Of a stretch of 64,000 bases of DNA, positions 36,519 through 46,980 are shown one piece after another. This stretch comes from Cylindrospermopsis curvispora GIHE-G1. Lineage in GTDB: Bacteria; Cyanobacteriota; Cyanobacteriia; Cyanobacteriales; Nostocaceae. Numbering within the stretch: the first letter of the stretch is position 1; every line of letters starts with the position of its first letter. Both the position numbers and the translations under genes were made by a program. The notes under the pieces are model-generated. The model had not been told where the DNA came from and did no database searches. It saw nothing but the letters and a program-made list of their open reading frames with translations. The stretch spans positions 62,001 through 126,000 of the forward strand of contig NZ_CP060822.1 in the NCBI RefSeq assembly GCF_014489415.1, in the 5' to 3' direction.

Positions 36519-36637
36519 ATCTGTTAATATTTTTGTCTAATAGTTTTAGCAGTTTTTACCAATTGAGGCTGGAATATTAAAAAGCTGCTGTCTTGCTGCC
36601 ATATTATTATACCAGCCCATACCAATGCTATATACAC

Positions 36638-37687
36638 TCAATGACTAGATTGTAACTTCCAATTGAGCCAGTCTTGGGGTTTGAGGAAAGTTTCATATAG
36701 TTCGGATTCGGGAGAATTTGGTTGTGGTTGATAGCCATATTCCCATCGCACCAAGGGAGGTAGGGACATTAAAATCGACTCCGTCCTTCCATTAGTTTGT
36801 AGTCCAAAAATCGTACCTCGGTCATAAACCAAGTTAAATTCCACATACCTACCTCTACGGTACAATTGGAAACTACGCTGGCGATCGCCATATTCCATAT
36901 TTAGGCGACGCTCGACGATAGGTGCATAAGCTGGGATAAATGCCTGACCACAGTCTTGGACTAAAGAAAACACTTGTTCCCAGGTACGACGGGGTAATGG
37001 TGTCAAACTGCGACTGTAGTTGGCAGCTTCCCCCTGGGAATCAGGACCTCGATAAATATCACCTTGTCCATCCTGATAATCTAAAAATATGCCTCCCACG
37101 CCTCTAGTTTCACCCCGATGTTTAAGATAGAAGTATTCATCGCACCAGCGTTTAAACACCGGGTAGTAATCTTCATGATGTTTATCACAAGCATCCTTAA
37201 GAGTTTGATGAAAATGAATAGCATCTTCAGCAAAAGGGTAGTAAGGAGTTAAATCAGCACCACCGCCAAACCACCATACTGGGCCTGCTTCAAAGTAACG
37301 ATAATTTAAATGGACAGTAGGTATATATGGGTTACGCGGATGTAAAACTAAGGAAGTACCAGTAGCATAGAAACCATGTCCTGCAGCTTCTGGGCGCTGA
37401 ACCAAAATAGATGGTGGCAGCTGATCGCCCCACACTTGGGAAAAATTAACACCAGCTTGTTCAAAAACTGTCCCTTCACGCAAGACACGGGAACGCCCAC
37501 CACCACCTTCTATACGCTCCCAAGAGTCTTCCGTAAATTTAACTCCACCATCCAACAATTCTAACTCAGTAGTAATTTTATCTTGTAATTGTTTCATAAA
37601 CTGACTGACTCTAGTTTGAGCGTCAGGGGGGGGAAGAAATTTGGATAATTCTGCTGAGAGAGTGGGGGTTTGCGAGTTTGTCAACAT
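36638..37687 (-). CDS. hemF: Oxygen-dependent coproporphyrinogen III oxidase
   Basis: Converts coproporphyrinogen III to protoporphyrinogen IX with O2, for haem and chlorophyll synthesis. The 349-residue protein has the family stretch [31 protein letters not shown] (about residue 133), [27 protein letters not shown], and [18 protein letters not shown] near the end. Length is normal. A soluble cytoplasmic enzyme; its oxygen need makes it the aerobic counterpart of hemN, not seen in this window. Confidence 0.97.
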   Translation of the reverse strand: MLTNSQTPTLSAELSKFLPPPDAQTRVSQFMKQLQDKITTELELLDGGVKFTEDSWERIEGGGGRSRVLREGTVFEQAGVNFSQVWGDQLPPSILVQRPEAAGHGFYATGTSLVLHPRNPYIPTVHLNYRYFEAGPVWWFGGGADLTPYYPFAEDAIHFHQTLKDACDKHHEDYYPVFKRWCDEYFYLKHRGETRGVGGIFLDYQDGQGDIYRGPDSQGEAANYSRSLTPLPRRTWEQVFSLVQDCGQAFIPAYAPIVERRLNMEYGDRQRSFQLYRRGRYVEFNLVYDRGTIFGLQTNGRTESILMSLPPLVRWEYGYQPQPNSPESELYETFLKPQDWLNWKLQSSH

Positions 37688-38024
37688 AGATTCCCGAACC
37701 TAAAAATTACAATTTTTACAGAAGCTGCACGACAGCTTACGTCAATGGAAACGACAAATCGTTTGGGAAGATTATATCAGAAACCAGTATGAAAAATCAG
37801 TATCAGAAATTAGGAAAAGCCTTTCTAAAGCGGTGTGGCTCTCCTATCATTCTTTTGGCTAGTTGGTAAATTTTCTTTGCAATTCTTGAAAAATTAAGAT
37901 GAACAAACTGACAAAAGGGCCCATTTTGTATATCATGTCCTTCTCATGTTCTACAATGAAGTGGAAAATAGTCTAAAATGCACCGCTGACAATTAAACAG
38001 ACAAATAGCTAGGAGAGATTCAGA
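37688..38024. other. Divergent intergenic region, hemF and SRPBCC genes
   Basis: About 337 bases between divergent genes, which should contain both promoters. It includes a short ACGACAAATCGT inverted repeat near 37751. I see no small gene, no RNA gene and no repeat copy. Confidence 0.35.
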
Positions 38025-38507
38025 GTGCAAAATTGGTTATCCAGGTTCCTGCACCGTAAGCATCGTCGAGTTTGCGTTTCCCTCATGAAAACCTATCGAC
38101 AAATCAGTTCCGCTTCCGTAGACCAACTATGGTTAAAAGTGTCAGATCTAACGGATTTTTCCTGGCATCCCCTGTTTAAAAGCACTAATGTACCCCTAGG
38201 TTTAGTGCCCAAACCAGGATTAATATTTCAGGCAGTGTCAAGATTTTGGCCAATCCCTATTCATATTTTCGTAGAGCGAGTAAATCCTAAACAACTCCTA
38301 AGTGTTCGTGTTTTGTCCATTCCTGGCGTAGAAGAAAGGGTAACTTATCAAATAGACTCTACTCTATGTGGTAGTTATCTATCCTATTCAGTAGATCTAC
38401 GTGGCTGGTTATCCCCGATAATTTGGTCACTATTTGGCTCATATATAGATCAGGTGGCACGTTGTTTGGTGGAAGCAGCAGAAATGTCCCAGGGATCTAA
38501 TCTTTAA
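38025..38507 (+). CDS. SRPBCC (START-like) ligand-binding protein
   Basis: A 160-residue protein of the polyketide cyclase/dehydrase-like SRPBCC fold: SSASVDQLWLKVSDLTDFSWHPLF is the typical N-terminal strand-helix, and the long C-terminal helix is GSYIDQVARCLVEAAE. The start is GTG, preceded by AGGAGAG. These proteins have a deep hydrophobic pocket for lipids or aromatic ligands; the ligand here is unknown. It lies 80 bases upstream of mrp in the same direction. Confidence 0.75.
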   Translation: MQNWLSRFLHRKHRRVCVSLMKTYRQISSASVDQLWLKVSDLTDFSWHPLFKSTNVPLGLVPKPGLIFQAVSRFWPIPIHIFVERVNPKQLLSVRVLSIPGVEERVTYQIDSTLCGSYLSYSVDLRGWLSPIIWSLFGSYIDQVARCLVEAAEMSQGSNL

Positions 38508-38586
38508 CTGGTGGACAGTTAAGATTTAAATTAGTAAAAATCTAGTAAAAATAAAAGTCTTTTAAATTTGATTAAGGCGGGTACAT

Positions 38587-39657
38587 ATGTCCAATCTCCT
38601 CAATTCCCAGTCAGTGCTGGAAGTGTTGCGTCCAGTAGAAGACCCAGAACTTCGCAAAAGTCTGGTGGAACTAAATATGATTCGCAACGTGAAAATTGAT
38701 GGTGGCAAAGTTAGCTTTACTTTAGTCTTGACTACTCCCGCTTGCCCATTACGAGAATTTATTGTAGAAGATTGTAAAAAAGCTATTCGTAATTTACCAG
38801 GTGTTACAGACATAACAGTTGAGGTAACAGCGGAAATACCCCAGCAGAAAGCTCTACCTGACAGGACTGGTATCCAGGGAGTGAAAAATATAATTGCTGT
38901 TTCTAGTGGTAAAGGTGGAGTTGGTAAAAGCACTATAGCTGTAAATGTGGCTGTGGCTTTAGCACAAGCAGGTTCCAAAGTGGGTTTATTAGATGCTGAT
39001 ATCTACGGTCCTAATGACCCCACTATGTTAGGTTTAGCAGATGCAGAAATTGCCGTGCGCTCCTCAGAGAAGGGGGAAATCCTGGAACCAGCTTTTAATT
39101 ACGGGGTGAAGTTAGTATCCATGGGCTTTTTAATAGACCGAGATCAGCCAGTTGTTTGGCGTGGTCCCATGCTCAATGGTGTGATCCGTCAGTTTCTCTA
39201 TCAGGTTGCATGGGGAGAAATTGACTATTTAATCGTGGATATGCCACCCGGAACGGGAGACGCCCAATTAACCCTCAGTCAGGCAGTACCTATATCAGGA
39301 GCAGTAATTGTTACTACTCCTCAAACCGTGTCTCTGTTGGACTCCCGCAAGGGTTTACGGATGTTCCAACAGATGAATGTTCCTGTGTTGGGGATTGTGG
39401 AAAATATGAGTTATTTTATCCCTCCGGATCAACAGGATAAACAATATGACATCTTTGGTTCCGGTGGTGGTTCTAAAACAGCTGCAGAATTGCAAGTACC
39501 ACTTTTGGGATGTGTACCTTTGGAAATGTCTATCAGAATTGGTGGAGATAATGGTATACCCGTGGTCATTTCCCACCCAGATTCAGTTTCCGCTCAGTCC
39601 CTAAAGGCGATCGCCCAAGGGATCGCTGCTAAGGTTTCTGTGGCAGCTCTAACATGA
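38587..39657 (+). CDS. mrp: Mrp/ApbC-family Fe-S carrier P-loop ATPase
   Basis: A 356-residue protein with an N-terminal MIP18/DUF59-like domain (about residues 1-95, with TTPACPLREFI) and a C-terminal ParA-type ATPase: deviant Walker A SSGKGGVGKST (about 109), Walker B-like YLIVDMPPGTGDAQLTL (about 212). Family members bind and hand over Fe-S clusters. The CxxC that many ApbC/NBP35 proteins carry after ENMSYFI is absent here (ENMSYFIPPDQQDKQYD), so cluster binding must use other residues or does not occur. It is 29 bases... upstream of rodA and read in the same direction, though the two have unrelated roles. Confidence 0.92.
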   Translation: MSNLLNSQSVLEVLRPVEDPELRKSLVELNMIRNVKIDGGKVSFTLVLTTPACPLREFIVEDCKKAIRNLPGVTDITVEVTAEIPQQKALPDRTGIQGVKNIIAVSSGKGGVGKSTIAVNVAVALAQAGSKVGLLDADIYGPNDPTMLGLADAEIAVRSSEKGEILEPAFNYGVKLVSMGFLIDRDQPVVWRGPMLNGVIRQFLYQVAWGEIDYLIVDMPPGTGDAQLTLSQAVPISGAVIVTTPQTVSLLDSRKGLRMFQQMNVPVLGIVENMSYFIPPDQQDKQYDIFGSGGGSKTAAELQVPLLGCVPLEMSIRIGGDNGIPVVISHPDSVSAQSLKAIAQGIAAKVSVAALT

Positions 39658-39688
39658 TTAGTGTTAACATCTACTGTTTATTAGTATA

Positions 39689-41002
39689 ATGTTATTAAAA
39701 CGTTCAACTCGAAAATTTACTTGGCATTCTTGGATAAAACCCTGGCAACAAATGGACTGGTTGCTATTATGTCTACCTGTGGCAGCCAGTGTATTTGGCG
39801 GGTTGATGATATTTAGTACAGAACGCAATCAACCTGTTACTGATTGGTGGTGGCATTGGCTGATCACCGGTATTGGGTTGATTATAGCCTTGTGTATATC
39901 TCGGTTTCGGTATGAAAAACTAATAGAATGGCACTGGTTCACTTACGGATTGACTACTTTCAGCCTAATTTTAGTGATGATAGCCGGTACAAGTGCTAAA
40001 GGAGCTCAAAGGTGGATTAGCGTTTTAGGATTTAATGTGCAACCTTCGGAATTTGCTAAAATAGGAGTTATTATCACCCTGGCAGCTCTGTTACACAAGC
40101 GCACAGCTTCCAGTTTGGATAATGTTTTTCGGGCTTTAGCATTTACAGGAGTTCCCTGGTTATTAGTCTTTTTACAGCCAGACTTAGCCACCTCACTAGT
40201 ATTCGCCTCCATAGTGATAGGAATGCTTTACTGGGCGGATGCTAACCCTGCTTGGTTAATCCTGATGGGTTCCCCAGTAATATCTGCTATTTTGTTTAGT
40301 ACATCTTGGCCCCTGTCTCAACCAATTATACTCTTTAAAGAACTCATTTTTAGTCCCCTGGGCATACTCTGGGCGATCGCCATGGGAGTTTTAGGGTGGT
40401 TAAACTTACCCTGGCAGAAATTTAACATTAGTGCGATCGCCAGTTTTAGTTTAAATATGCTAGGTGGTGAACTGGGGGTTTTTGCCTGGAATCATGTCTT
40501 AAAAGAATATCAAAAAAACCGACTGACTGTGTTTATGAACCCTGATCATGACCCCCTAGGAGCTGGCTATCACCTGGTACAGTCTCGCATTGCTATTGGT
40601 GCAGGGGAAGTGTGGGGATGGGGATTATTTAAAGGTCCAATGACTCAATTAAACTTCGTTCCCGAGCAGCACACAGATTTTATCTTTTCCGCAGTTGGGG
40701 AGGAATTTGGTTTTATTGGTTGTTTAATAGTCTTATCCCTGTACTGTTTAATTTGCTTCCGATTGCTCCATGTGGCCAAAACTGCCAAAGATAATTTTGG
40801 CTCCCTAATAGCTATTGGTGTATTGTCAATGATTGTATTTCAACTGATTGTCAACGTTGGTATGACTCTGGGTTTAGCACCGGTGGCGGGTATACCCTTA
40901 CCCTGGATGAGCTATGGACGTTCAGCAATGTTGACTAACTTTATCAGTCTAGGAATAGTGGAATCTGTAGCCATTTTCCGTCAGCAACAAAAATACTACT
41001 AA
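39689..41002 (+). CDS. rodA: RodA, SEDS-family peptidoglycan polymerase
   Basis: A 437-residue membrane protein with about ten helices. SEDS motifs are present: KGAQRWISVLGFNVQPSEFAKIG (about residue 108), LLGGEL-like loop residues, and NFVPEQHTDFIFSAVGEEFGFIG (about residue 325), followed by GMTLGLAPVAGIPLPWMSYGRSAML. SEDS proteins polymerise lipid II with a class B PBP; RodA does so in the elongation machinery. FtsW is the alternative paralogue; the sequence and placement outside a division cluster favour RodA. Confidence 0.9.
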   Translation: MLLKRSTRKFTWHSWIKPWQQMDWLLLCLPVAASVFGGLMIFSTERNQPVTDWWWHWLITGIGLIIALCISRFRYEKLIEWHWFTYGLTTFSLILVMIAGTSAKGAQRWISVLGFNVQPSEFAKIGVIITLAALLHKRTASSLDNVFRALAFTGVPWLLVFLQPDLATSLVFASIVIGMLYWADANPAWLILMGSPVISAILFSTSWPLSQPIILFKELIFSPLGILWAIAMGVLGWLNLPWQKFNISAIASFSLNMLGGELGVFAWNHVLKEYQKNRLTVFMNPDHDPLGAGYHLVQSRIAIGAGEVWGWGLFKGPMTQLNFVPEQHTDFIFSAVGEEFGFIGCLIVLSLYCLICFRLLHVAKTAKDNFGSLIAIGVLSMIVFQLIVNVGMTLGLAPVAGIPLPWMSYGRSAMLTNFISLGIVESVAIFRQQQKYY

Positions 41003-41081
41003 ATTGATCTTCCCCCCCCAATACCCAATAGTTTAGGATTACTATATGATCAAGCTAACAACAAAATTTGAGGATAAAAAC

Positions 41082-41276
41082 ATGATCCTACCTGGAGCTA
41101 CTGTTCGCGTCAAAAATACTGCAGACACTTATGATCGTTATGAAGGACTTGTACAACGGGTTAGCGATGGTAAAGTTGCCGTTCTTTTTGAAGGAGGTAA
41201 CTGGGATAAAATTATCACCTTTCGCCTTCCGGAATTAGAAGTAGTGGAAACTATACCTACAAAAAAAGGAAAATGA
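41082..41276 (+). CDS. ndhS: NdhS, ferredoxin-binding subunit of the NDH-1 complex
   Basis: A 64-residue SH3-like protein: [44 protein letters not shown], matching cyanobacterial NdhS (CRR31 orthologue), which docks ferredoxin to photosynthetic NDH-1 for cyclic electron flow. The ATG used has GAGG nine bases upstream and gives the family-typical start; an in-frame ATG 36 bases further upstream would add 12 residues. Monocistronic, between rodA and a HAS-barrel gene. Confidence 0.85.
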   Translation: MILPGATVRVKNTADTYDRYEGLVQRVSDGKVAVLFEGGNWDKIITFRLPELEVVETIPTKKGK

Positions 41277-41345
41277 CCATGAAGTTTGGGTGGGGATTTT
41301 ATACTCACGATTGTCACCCCCCTCTTCTCTTATACCAGTATCAAC

Positions 41346-41999
41346 ATGTTTTTACCCTTACCACAGTTTGCCACGGAAGATCGTCATCCTGACCACATTG
41401 CTGAGGTAATTGAAACCAGCTCTACCGAGTTTCTGGCTCAGTGTTTGGATCCGGAAGATTTAAGATTTCCCCTAATGCCAGCTTTTGGTAGCTGGATTTC
41501 CGCCTTTGATGAAGAATCCGATAATCAAATATATGCTGTAGTATACTATGCTACTACTGCTCCCATAGATAGTGTGCACCGGGCGCGGGCCCTGGGGTTG
41601 TCCCTAAAAAATTTACGTCAGGAACAACCCCAAATATTTGCCATGTTGAAAACAGAATTTAAAGCTGCTATTGTTGGCTTTGAGGCACCATCGGACATAT
41701 CTACTCAAAGACAAATGTATCACTATTTACCTCAACGTCCACCTCAAATTCATCAGGCAGTGTATAGGTGTAGACCAGAATCTATACTTAGATTTACGGA
41801 TAATATGGATTTTCTGCGAACCTTACTGTTAGTTCCCGGAGCACCAGTAGAATCATTAGTTGCATCCGCGATTCGTGAAGTTTACAAATTACGTAAGTTA
41901 GACAGAGAATGGCTTGTAAAAGCCTGTCGCTACCTAAGTTTACTTTTAAAGGACGATTATGATCAATTAAGATTTATTCTTGGTCAGATCCATCCCTAG
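41346..41999 (+). CDS. HAS-barrel-like conserved cyanobacterial protein
   Basis: A 217-residue soluble protein whose N-terminal half (about residues 20-100: SSTEFLAQCLDPEDLRFPLMPAFGSWISAF, YAVVYYATTAPIDSVHRARALGLS) looks like the HAS-barrel fold found at the start of HerA-type ATPases. The rest is helical (TDNMDFLRTLLLVPGAPVESLVASAI) with no enzyme motif. The ATG is preferred over an in-frame TTG 60 bases upstream because the conserved part starts with it. Function unknown; in cyanobacteria it is widespread as a single-domain protein. Confidence 0.65.
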   Translation: MFLPLPQFATEDRHPDHIAEVIETSSTEFLAQCLDPEDLRFPLMPAFGSWISAFDEESDNQIYAVVYYATTAPIDSVHRARALGLSLKNLRQEQPQIFAMLKTEFKAAIVGFEAPSDISTQRQMYHYLPQRPPQIHQAVYRCRPESILRFTDNMDFLRTLLLVPGAPVESLVASAIREVYKLRKLDREWLVKACRYLSLLLKDDYDQLRFILGQIHP

Positions 42000-42097
42000 T
42001 TAGAACGAACAGTTAGAACCGAACAAATTTGGCTGGCACACTTCTCAATTTGCAACCAGCATGAATATCCTATAGGAGTAATAATAATCAAACAACC

Positions 42098-43033
42098 ATG
42101 AGAATTTTAGTCACTGGTGGAGCGGGTTTTATAGGTTCTCATCTTATAGACCGTCTAATGTCCAACAATCATGAAGTTATATGCCTTGATAACTTCTACA
42201 CAGGGAGTAAGCAAAATCTGCTGTCATGGTTAAACAAGCCTAGATTTGAAATTATTCGTCATGATATTACCGAACCAATTCGCTTAGAAGTAGATCAAGT
42301 TTATCATTTAGCCTGTCCCGCATCCCCAGTACATTACCAATACAACCCCATTAAAACTGTCAAGACAAATGTAATGGGAACTTTGAATATGTTAGGTTTA
42401 GCCAAGAGAGTCAAGGCTAGATTTTTATTGGCATCTACTAGCGAAGTTTATGGAGATCCAGAAATCCATCCCCAAACGGAAGACTATCGTGGTAGTGTAA
42501 ATCCCATCGGGATTCGTTCCTGTTATGACGAAGGTAAAAGGGTTGCTGAAACATTGACATTTGACTATCACCGAGAAAATAAAGTAGATGTTCGGGTAGC
42601 TAGAATTTTTAACACTTATGGACCAAGGATGTTAGAAAACGATGGTCGGGTGGTTAGTAATTTTGTAGTTCAAGCTTTGAGGGGTAATCCCCTAACTGTA
42701 TATGGGGAAGGTCAACAAACTCGGAGTTTCTGCTATGTTTCAGACCTAGTAGAAGGTTTAATTAAATTAATGAATGGTGATTACACTGGTCCTGTCAACC
42801 TAGGAAATCCAGAAGAATACACAATTTTAGAACTGGCCCAGACAATACAAAACATGATTAATCCAGAGGTGCAAATTAAATTTACACCCCTACCAGCAGA
42901 TGATCCCCGTCGTCGTCGTCCCGATATCACCAAAGCCAAAACCTGGTTAAATTGGGAACCGAAAATTTCTCTACAAACCGGTTTAAAGTTGACCGTGGAA
43001 GACTTCTACTCCCGCATTCATACTAATGACTAA
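42098..43033 (+). CDS. UDP-glucuronate decarboxylase (UXS, SDR family)
   Basis: A 311-residue extended-SDR enzyme: NAD-binding [11 protein letters not shown] at the N-terminus, the Y-x3-K catalytic pair in SCYDEGKR (about residue 146), and the UXS-type [10 protein letters not shown] and [10 protein letters not shown] segments. UXS converts UDP-glucuronate to UDP-xylose. The next gene, UDP-glucose dehydrogenase, supplies its substrate, and the 45-base gap suggests an operon. The sugars made could enter the exopolysaccharide, though the polysaccharide island is 30 kb away. Confidence 0.9.
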   Translation: MRILVTGGAGFIGSHLIDRLMSNNHEVICLDNFYTGSKQNLLSWLNKPRFEIIRHDITEPIRLEVDQVYHLACPASPVHYQYNPIKTVKTNVMGTLNMLGLAKRVKARFLLASTSEVYGDPEIHPQTEDYRGSVNPIGIRSCYDEGKRVAETLTFDYHRENKVDVRVARIFNTYGPRMLENDGRVVSNFVVQALRGNPLTVYGEGQQTRSFCYVSDLVEGLIKLMNGDYTGPVNLGNPEEYTILELAQTIQNMINPEVQIKFTPLPADDPRRRRPDITKAKTWLNWEPKISLQTGLKLTVEDFYSRIHTND

Positions 43034-43078
43034 AAATATTGAATTATACAAAAATTAGAAAAAATTAGGAGTTGAAAG

Positions 43079-44440
43079 ATGCGCGTTTGTGTAATTGGAA
43101 CCGGTTACGTAGGGTTAGTAACGGGAGCCTGTCTAGCACACATTGGACATGATGTTATTTGTATAGATAACAACGAAGAAAAAATTAAAATGATGAAGTC
43201 TGGACAATCGCCAATTTTTGAGCCAGGACTATCGGAAATTATGCAATCTGCCATAAATAGCGGTAATATTCATTTTTCAGCGGATTTAGCCGCAGGAGTG
43301 GCCCATGGGGAAATTCTGTTTATTGCAGTGGGAACACCTCCCTTACCAAATGGTGAAAGTGATACTAGATATGTAGAAGCAGTAGCTCGTGGTATTGGAG
43401 CAAGTTTGAATGATGGTTATAAGGTGATTGTGAATAAATCTACCGTACCTATTGGTTCTGGTGATTGGGTGCGAATGATTGTGCTAGATGGCCTTGCTGA
43501 ACGCCAAGCATCCTTGGTAGAAGGAGTAAATTCCCCTGAGTTTGATGTGGTTAGCAATCCAGAGTTTTTACGGGAAGGTTCGGCAATTTATGATACTTTT
43601 AACCCAGACCGAATTGTATTGGGGGGAAGTAGTCCAGAAGCTATTGGTATGATGAAAGAACTCTACGCCCCAATTATAGAAAGAAAATTTGCCGTGGACA
43701 AATCCTTACCACCCATACCCTTGTTGGTGACGGATTTGAGTTCAGCTGAAATGGTAAAATACGCGGCAAATGCCTTTTTAGCCACTAAGATTAGCTTTAT
43801 CAATGAAGTAGCAAATATTTGCGATCGCGTAGGTGCGGATGTTACTCAAGTAGCAAAAGGCATAGGTTTAGACTCCCGCATTGGTAGTAAATTTTTACAA
43901 GCTGGAATTGGTTGGGGTGGTTCTTGTTTTCCTAAGGATATATCAGCTCTAATTCACACTGCTGATGACTATGGCTATGATACCCAAATACTCAAAGCTG
44001 CGGTAAGTGTAAATGAAAGACAACGGGTAATTGCCATAGAAAAATTGCAACAGGCATTAAAAATTCTCAAAGGTAAAACCATAGGACTGATGGGTTTAAC
44101 CTTTAAACCAGATACAGATGATTTACGGGATGCACCTGCGCTTAAACTTATACAGGAGCTAAATCGTTTAGGCGCAAAAGTAAAGGCTTACGACCCGGTC
44201 ATTTCCCAATCTGGTATGCGCCATGGTCTTTCCGGGGTGTTAGTGGAAACCGATGTTGAAAGATTGGCAGATGGTTGTGATGCTTTAGTGCTAGTAACAG
44301 AGTGGCAAGAATTTATCAGCTTGGACTATGGAAAAATGGCGAAACTGATGAAACATGCTGTAATGATTGATGGCAGAAATTTTCTAGAACCAAAAATGTT
44401 GATTAACGCTGGTTTCCAATATTTAGGTATTGGTAGATAA
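43079..44440 (+). CDS. ugd: UDP-glucose 6-dehydrogenase
   Basis: Oxidises UDP-glucose twice to UDP-glucuronate with NAD+. The 453-residue protein has the Rossmann GTGYVGLVTGACLAHIGHDV at the start, PEFLREGSAIYD, the catalytic Cys in GWGGSCFPKDISAL (about residue 282), and TFKPDTDDLRDAPAL in the C-terminal domain. A good RBS (AGGAG) precedes the ATG. Last in a pair with UXS. Its end overlaps the convergent MFS gene by 18 bases. Confidence 0.96.
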   Translation: MRVCVIGTGYVGLVTGACLAHIGHDVICIDNNEEKIKMMKSGQSPIFEPGLSEIMQSAINSGNIHFSADLAAGVAHGEILFIAVGTPPLPNGESDTRYVEAVARGIGASLNDGYKVIVNKSTVPIGSGDWVRMIVLDGLAERQASLVEGVNSPEFDVVSNPEFLREGSAIYDTFNPDRIVLGGSSPEAIGMMKELYAPIIERKFAVDKSLPPIPLLVTDLSSAEMVKYAANAFLATKISFINEVANICDRVGADVTQVAKGIGLDSRIGSKFLQAGIGWGGSCFPKDISALIHTADDYGYDTQILKAAVSVNERQRVIAIEKLQQALKILKGKTIGLMGLTFKPDTDDLRDAPALKLIQELNRLGAKVKAYDPVISQSGMRHGLSGVLVETDVERLADGCDALVLVTEWQEFISLDYGKMAKLMKHAVMIDGRNFLEPKMLINAGFQYLGIGR

Positions 44441-45688
44441 GGTTGGAGAATCGCTTGCTGATCGTTGATAAACATCCTTACTACGACCTAGGGCAAAGCG
44501 TAGTGATTGGAATACCCCATGATTAGATTGGGACATAAAGATTAAAATAGCCAGGAGGGTTAAACCAAAACTAAGACCAAAAACATGACGATAGCTAGTG
44601 GATTGGGCTATGTAACCCACCACTGGACCAGCTATACCCAGTCCCAGATCAAATCCCACCAGGGATACACTGAAAATGCGCCCTCGTTCATGGGGTAGGG
44701 CTCTATCAGTCATCATGGCGGAAATCATGGGAATGGCAATACCAGAAGCAGCACCCTCCACAATTGCTCCCAATAGGAGAATTGGAGAACTGTTGGCTTG
44801 CCAAATAGTTAGCATGGCTATGCCATAACCGATTAAACTAAGAGTGACAAATAAACCCCTACCATATTTGTCTGAAGCTCTACCTACAAATAATCTAATA
44901 ACAAAGCTGGAAATGGCCGCAGCAGCGAAAAATAAGCCAGCGTTTAAATCAATTCCTATTGATTTAATAAACAGAGCGATAAAGGTGTGTATGGTACCAA
45001 TGGAAAAACCTATGATCAATAATATAATTGCTGGGACACGAACTCGAGGACTAATTAAAATTCCCCAGAAATCATCCCCTGTTTCTTGTTTGTTATTTTT
45101 CCATGTGGGGGGATTGGTTATAGGAATCACACAGATTAAACCTAAACCAGCTAGTAAACTGGAGAAAATAAATAATGGGGTGTAACCCGCTATGGCTTGT
45201 AAATATCCACCCAGGGCAGGACCAACAGCTACCCCAATGGGATTGACTAAGCTCATATACCCAATAACTTCGCCACGACGGTTATCCGGAGCTAAATCCG
45301 ATACTAGTGCAATATAGGCTGTAGCAAATGCTGCAATGCTTATACCATGAAAGGCTCTAATTAGCATCAATCCCACCAGGGATTTTACTGCTAAATAACC
45401 TAAAGGGGCAATTGTGGCTACTACCATACCAATTAGTAAAACTAGCTTTCTCCCCTGACGGTCTGCTAATTTTCCTACCTGGGGGCGAAACACTAATACT
45501 CCCACAGCAAAGCTACCCATAACAATACCAATTTGTTGCTTTGTTGACCCTAGGGACTCTATGTATAATGGCAGTGTGGGCAATAGGGACGCCAAAGCTG
45601 ACCAAAACAACAAACCACATGTAAAGATTACTACTAAGTTTTTCCTCAAATCAGGATCTAAGCTGGGGGAATTTCTCACGCTGAACAC
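44423..45688 (-). CDS. MFS transporter (TetA/drug-efflux type)
   Basis: A 421-residue protein with 12 predicted helices. Motif A of the major facilitator superfamily appears in the first loop (GKLADRQGRKLVLLIG) and the repeated form in the second half (GRASDKYGRGLFVTLS). The layout fits drug or metabolite exporters such as TetA/YceL types. Substrate cannot be predicted. It is convergent with ugd (18-base overlap) and divergent from the following esterase-like gene by about 40 bases, leaving a very compact shared promoter. Confidence 0.9.
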   Translation of the reverse strand: MFSVRNSPSLDPDLRKNLVVIFTCGLLFWSALASLLPTLPLYIESLGSTKQQIGIVMGSFAVGVLVFRPQVGKLADRQGRKLVLLIGMVVATIAPLGYLAVKSLVGLMLIRAFHGISIAAFATAYIALVSDLAPDNRRGEVIGYMSLVNPIGVAVGPALGGYLQAIAGYTPLFIFSSLLAGLGLICVIPITNPPTWKNNKQETGDDFWGILISPRVRVPAIILLIIGFSIGTIHTFIALFIKSIGIDLNAGLFFAAAAISSFVIRLFVGRASDKYGRGLFVTLSLIGYGIAMLTIWQANSSPILLLGAIVEGAASGIAIPMISAMMTDRALPHERGRIFSVSLVGFDLGLGIAGPVVGYIAQSTSYRHVFGLSFGLTLLAILIFMSQSNHGVFQSLRFALGRSKDVYQRSASDSPTLSTNT

Positions 45689-45729
45689 TACCTAAATAAA
45701 TAATAGTCATCTATTAAGTATATGTTAAG

Positions 45730-46965
45730 ATGGGTCATCGCTCTGGATTATCTGCAGAATGTGAGTTCAAGATGAAAGAACACAAAAAAGCCAAATGGAA
45801 AAATCCCAGAATGGTCATTTATGGTATTATTACCATGGTCATTGTTAGTATTATAGGTTTATTTTTAGGTCAGATAGCCACTGCAAGCGTTATAATCACG
45901 GACATAGAATTTCTTGGTGTAGCTACTTTACCCACGGGATATACCTTTCAAAATACTGAAATAGGTGGACTCTCAGGAATTACCTATGATGTTGATCACG
46001 ATCTTTACTATGTTGTTTCCGATAACCGGGGACAAAAAGGACCACCTCGGTTCTATAACTTCAAAATTGACCTAAGTAAAGGTAAGTTAGACCAAAGCAA
46101 AGTACTACCTGTAGGTGTCACAACTCTACTAGATGAAAACAATCGAAAATTTGCCCTTGGGGGAATTGATCCCGAGGGTATTGCAGTGACAAAAAAATCC
46201 ACCGTCTTTATTTCTTCAGAGGGGGATGTCAGTCAATCAATTAATCCGTTTATTCGGGAATTTTCTCTAGCTTCAGGGAACGCAATTAATAGTCTACCCA
46301 TACCAGAGAAATTTTTACCCGATGGCAAAAATCAACGGGGTGTGCATAATAGTTTAACCTTTGAAAGTTTGACAATCACACCTAACAATCAAATGTTGTT
46401 TACAGCTACGGAAAACGCCCTAGTTCAAGATGGTGAAGCTGCTAAACCCAAATTTGGCACTCTGTGTAGAATTCTACAATATAACCTCACTTATAATCAA
46501 CCGCAAAAAGAATTTCTCTACCCTATGGAACCAGTTACACCCCTATTTAACTTCATGGATAGATTTTATAGTGGACTGTCGGATTTAGTAGCTTTAGATA
46601 ATAGAGGAAACTTTCTCAGTTTAGAAAGAAGCTTTACCGGTGTGGGCTTTGCAGTTTCCCTATTCGAAGTGTCTCTGAACAATGCTGATGATATTCAGAA
46701 TATCCCTAGTCTTAAAGCTATTGACATCGGCAAAATCAAACCAGTTGAGAAAAAATTACTTCTAGATTTGCAAACCCTACCCCTACCCTTAGATAATATA
46801 GAGGGACTAACTATCGGACCAAAATTATCCGATGGCAATATTTCTCTAATTTTGGTGGGTGATAACAACTTTAATAGACTACAAAGCACCCAAATACTAG
46901 CGTTAAAACTGAAAAGAGAATCCCCCTTAAAAAGACTACTACATCAGTTGGGATTGACCTGGTGA
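45730..46965 (+). CDS. Esterase-like phytase-family secreted protein
   Basis: A 411-residue protein with an N-terminal membrane/signal segment (MVIYGIITMVIVSIIGLFLGQI) followed by the 'esterase-like activity of phytase' domain: GGLSGITYDVDHDLYYVVSDNRGQ, PEGIAVTKKSTVFISSEGD, FESLTITPNNQMLFTATENAL, LDNIEGLTIGPKL. This is a beta-propeller related to phytases, exported and often near phosphate genes. The start could also be the internal ATG 42 bases downstream (MKEHKK), which leaves the signal segment intact. Substrate unknown. Confidence 0.82.
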   Translation: MGHRSGLSAECEFKMKEHKKAKWKNPRMVIYGIITMVIVSIIGLFLGQIATASVIITDIEFLGVATLPTGYTFQNTEIGGLSGITYDVDHDLYYVVSDNRGQKGPPRFYNFKIDLSKGKLDQSKVLPVGVTTLLDENNRKFALGGIDPEGIAVTKKSTVFISSEGDVSQSINPFIREFSLASGNAINSLPIPEKFLPDGKNQRGVHNSLTFESLTITPNNQMLFTATENALVQDGEAAKPKFGTLCRILQYNLTYNQPQKEFLYPMEPVTPLFNFMDRFYSGLSDLVALDNRGNFLSLERSFTGVGFAVSLFEVSLNNADDIQNIPSLKAIDIGKIKPVEKKLLLDLQTLPLPLDNIEGLTIGPKLSDGNISLILVGDNNFNRLQSTQILALKLKRESPLKRLLHQLGLTW

Positions 46966-46980
46966 CTAAAATTGAAAAGT

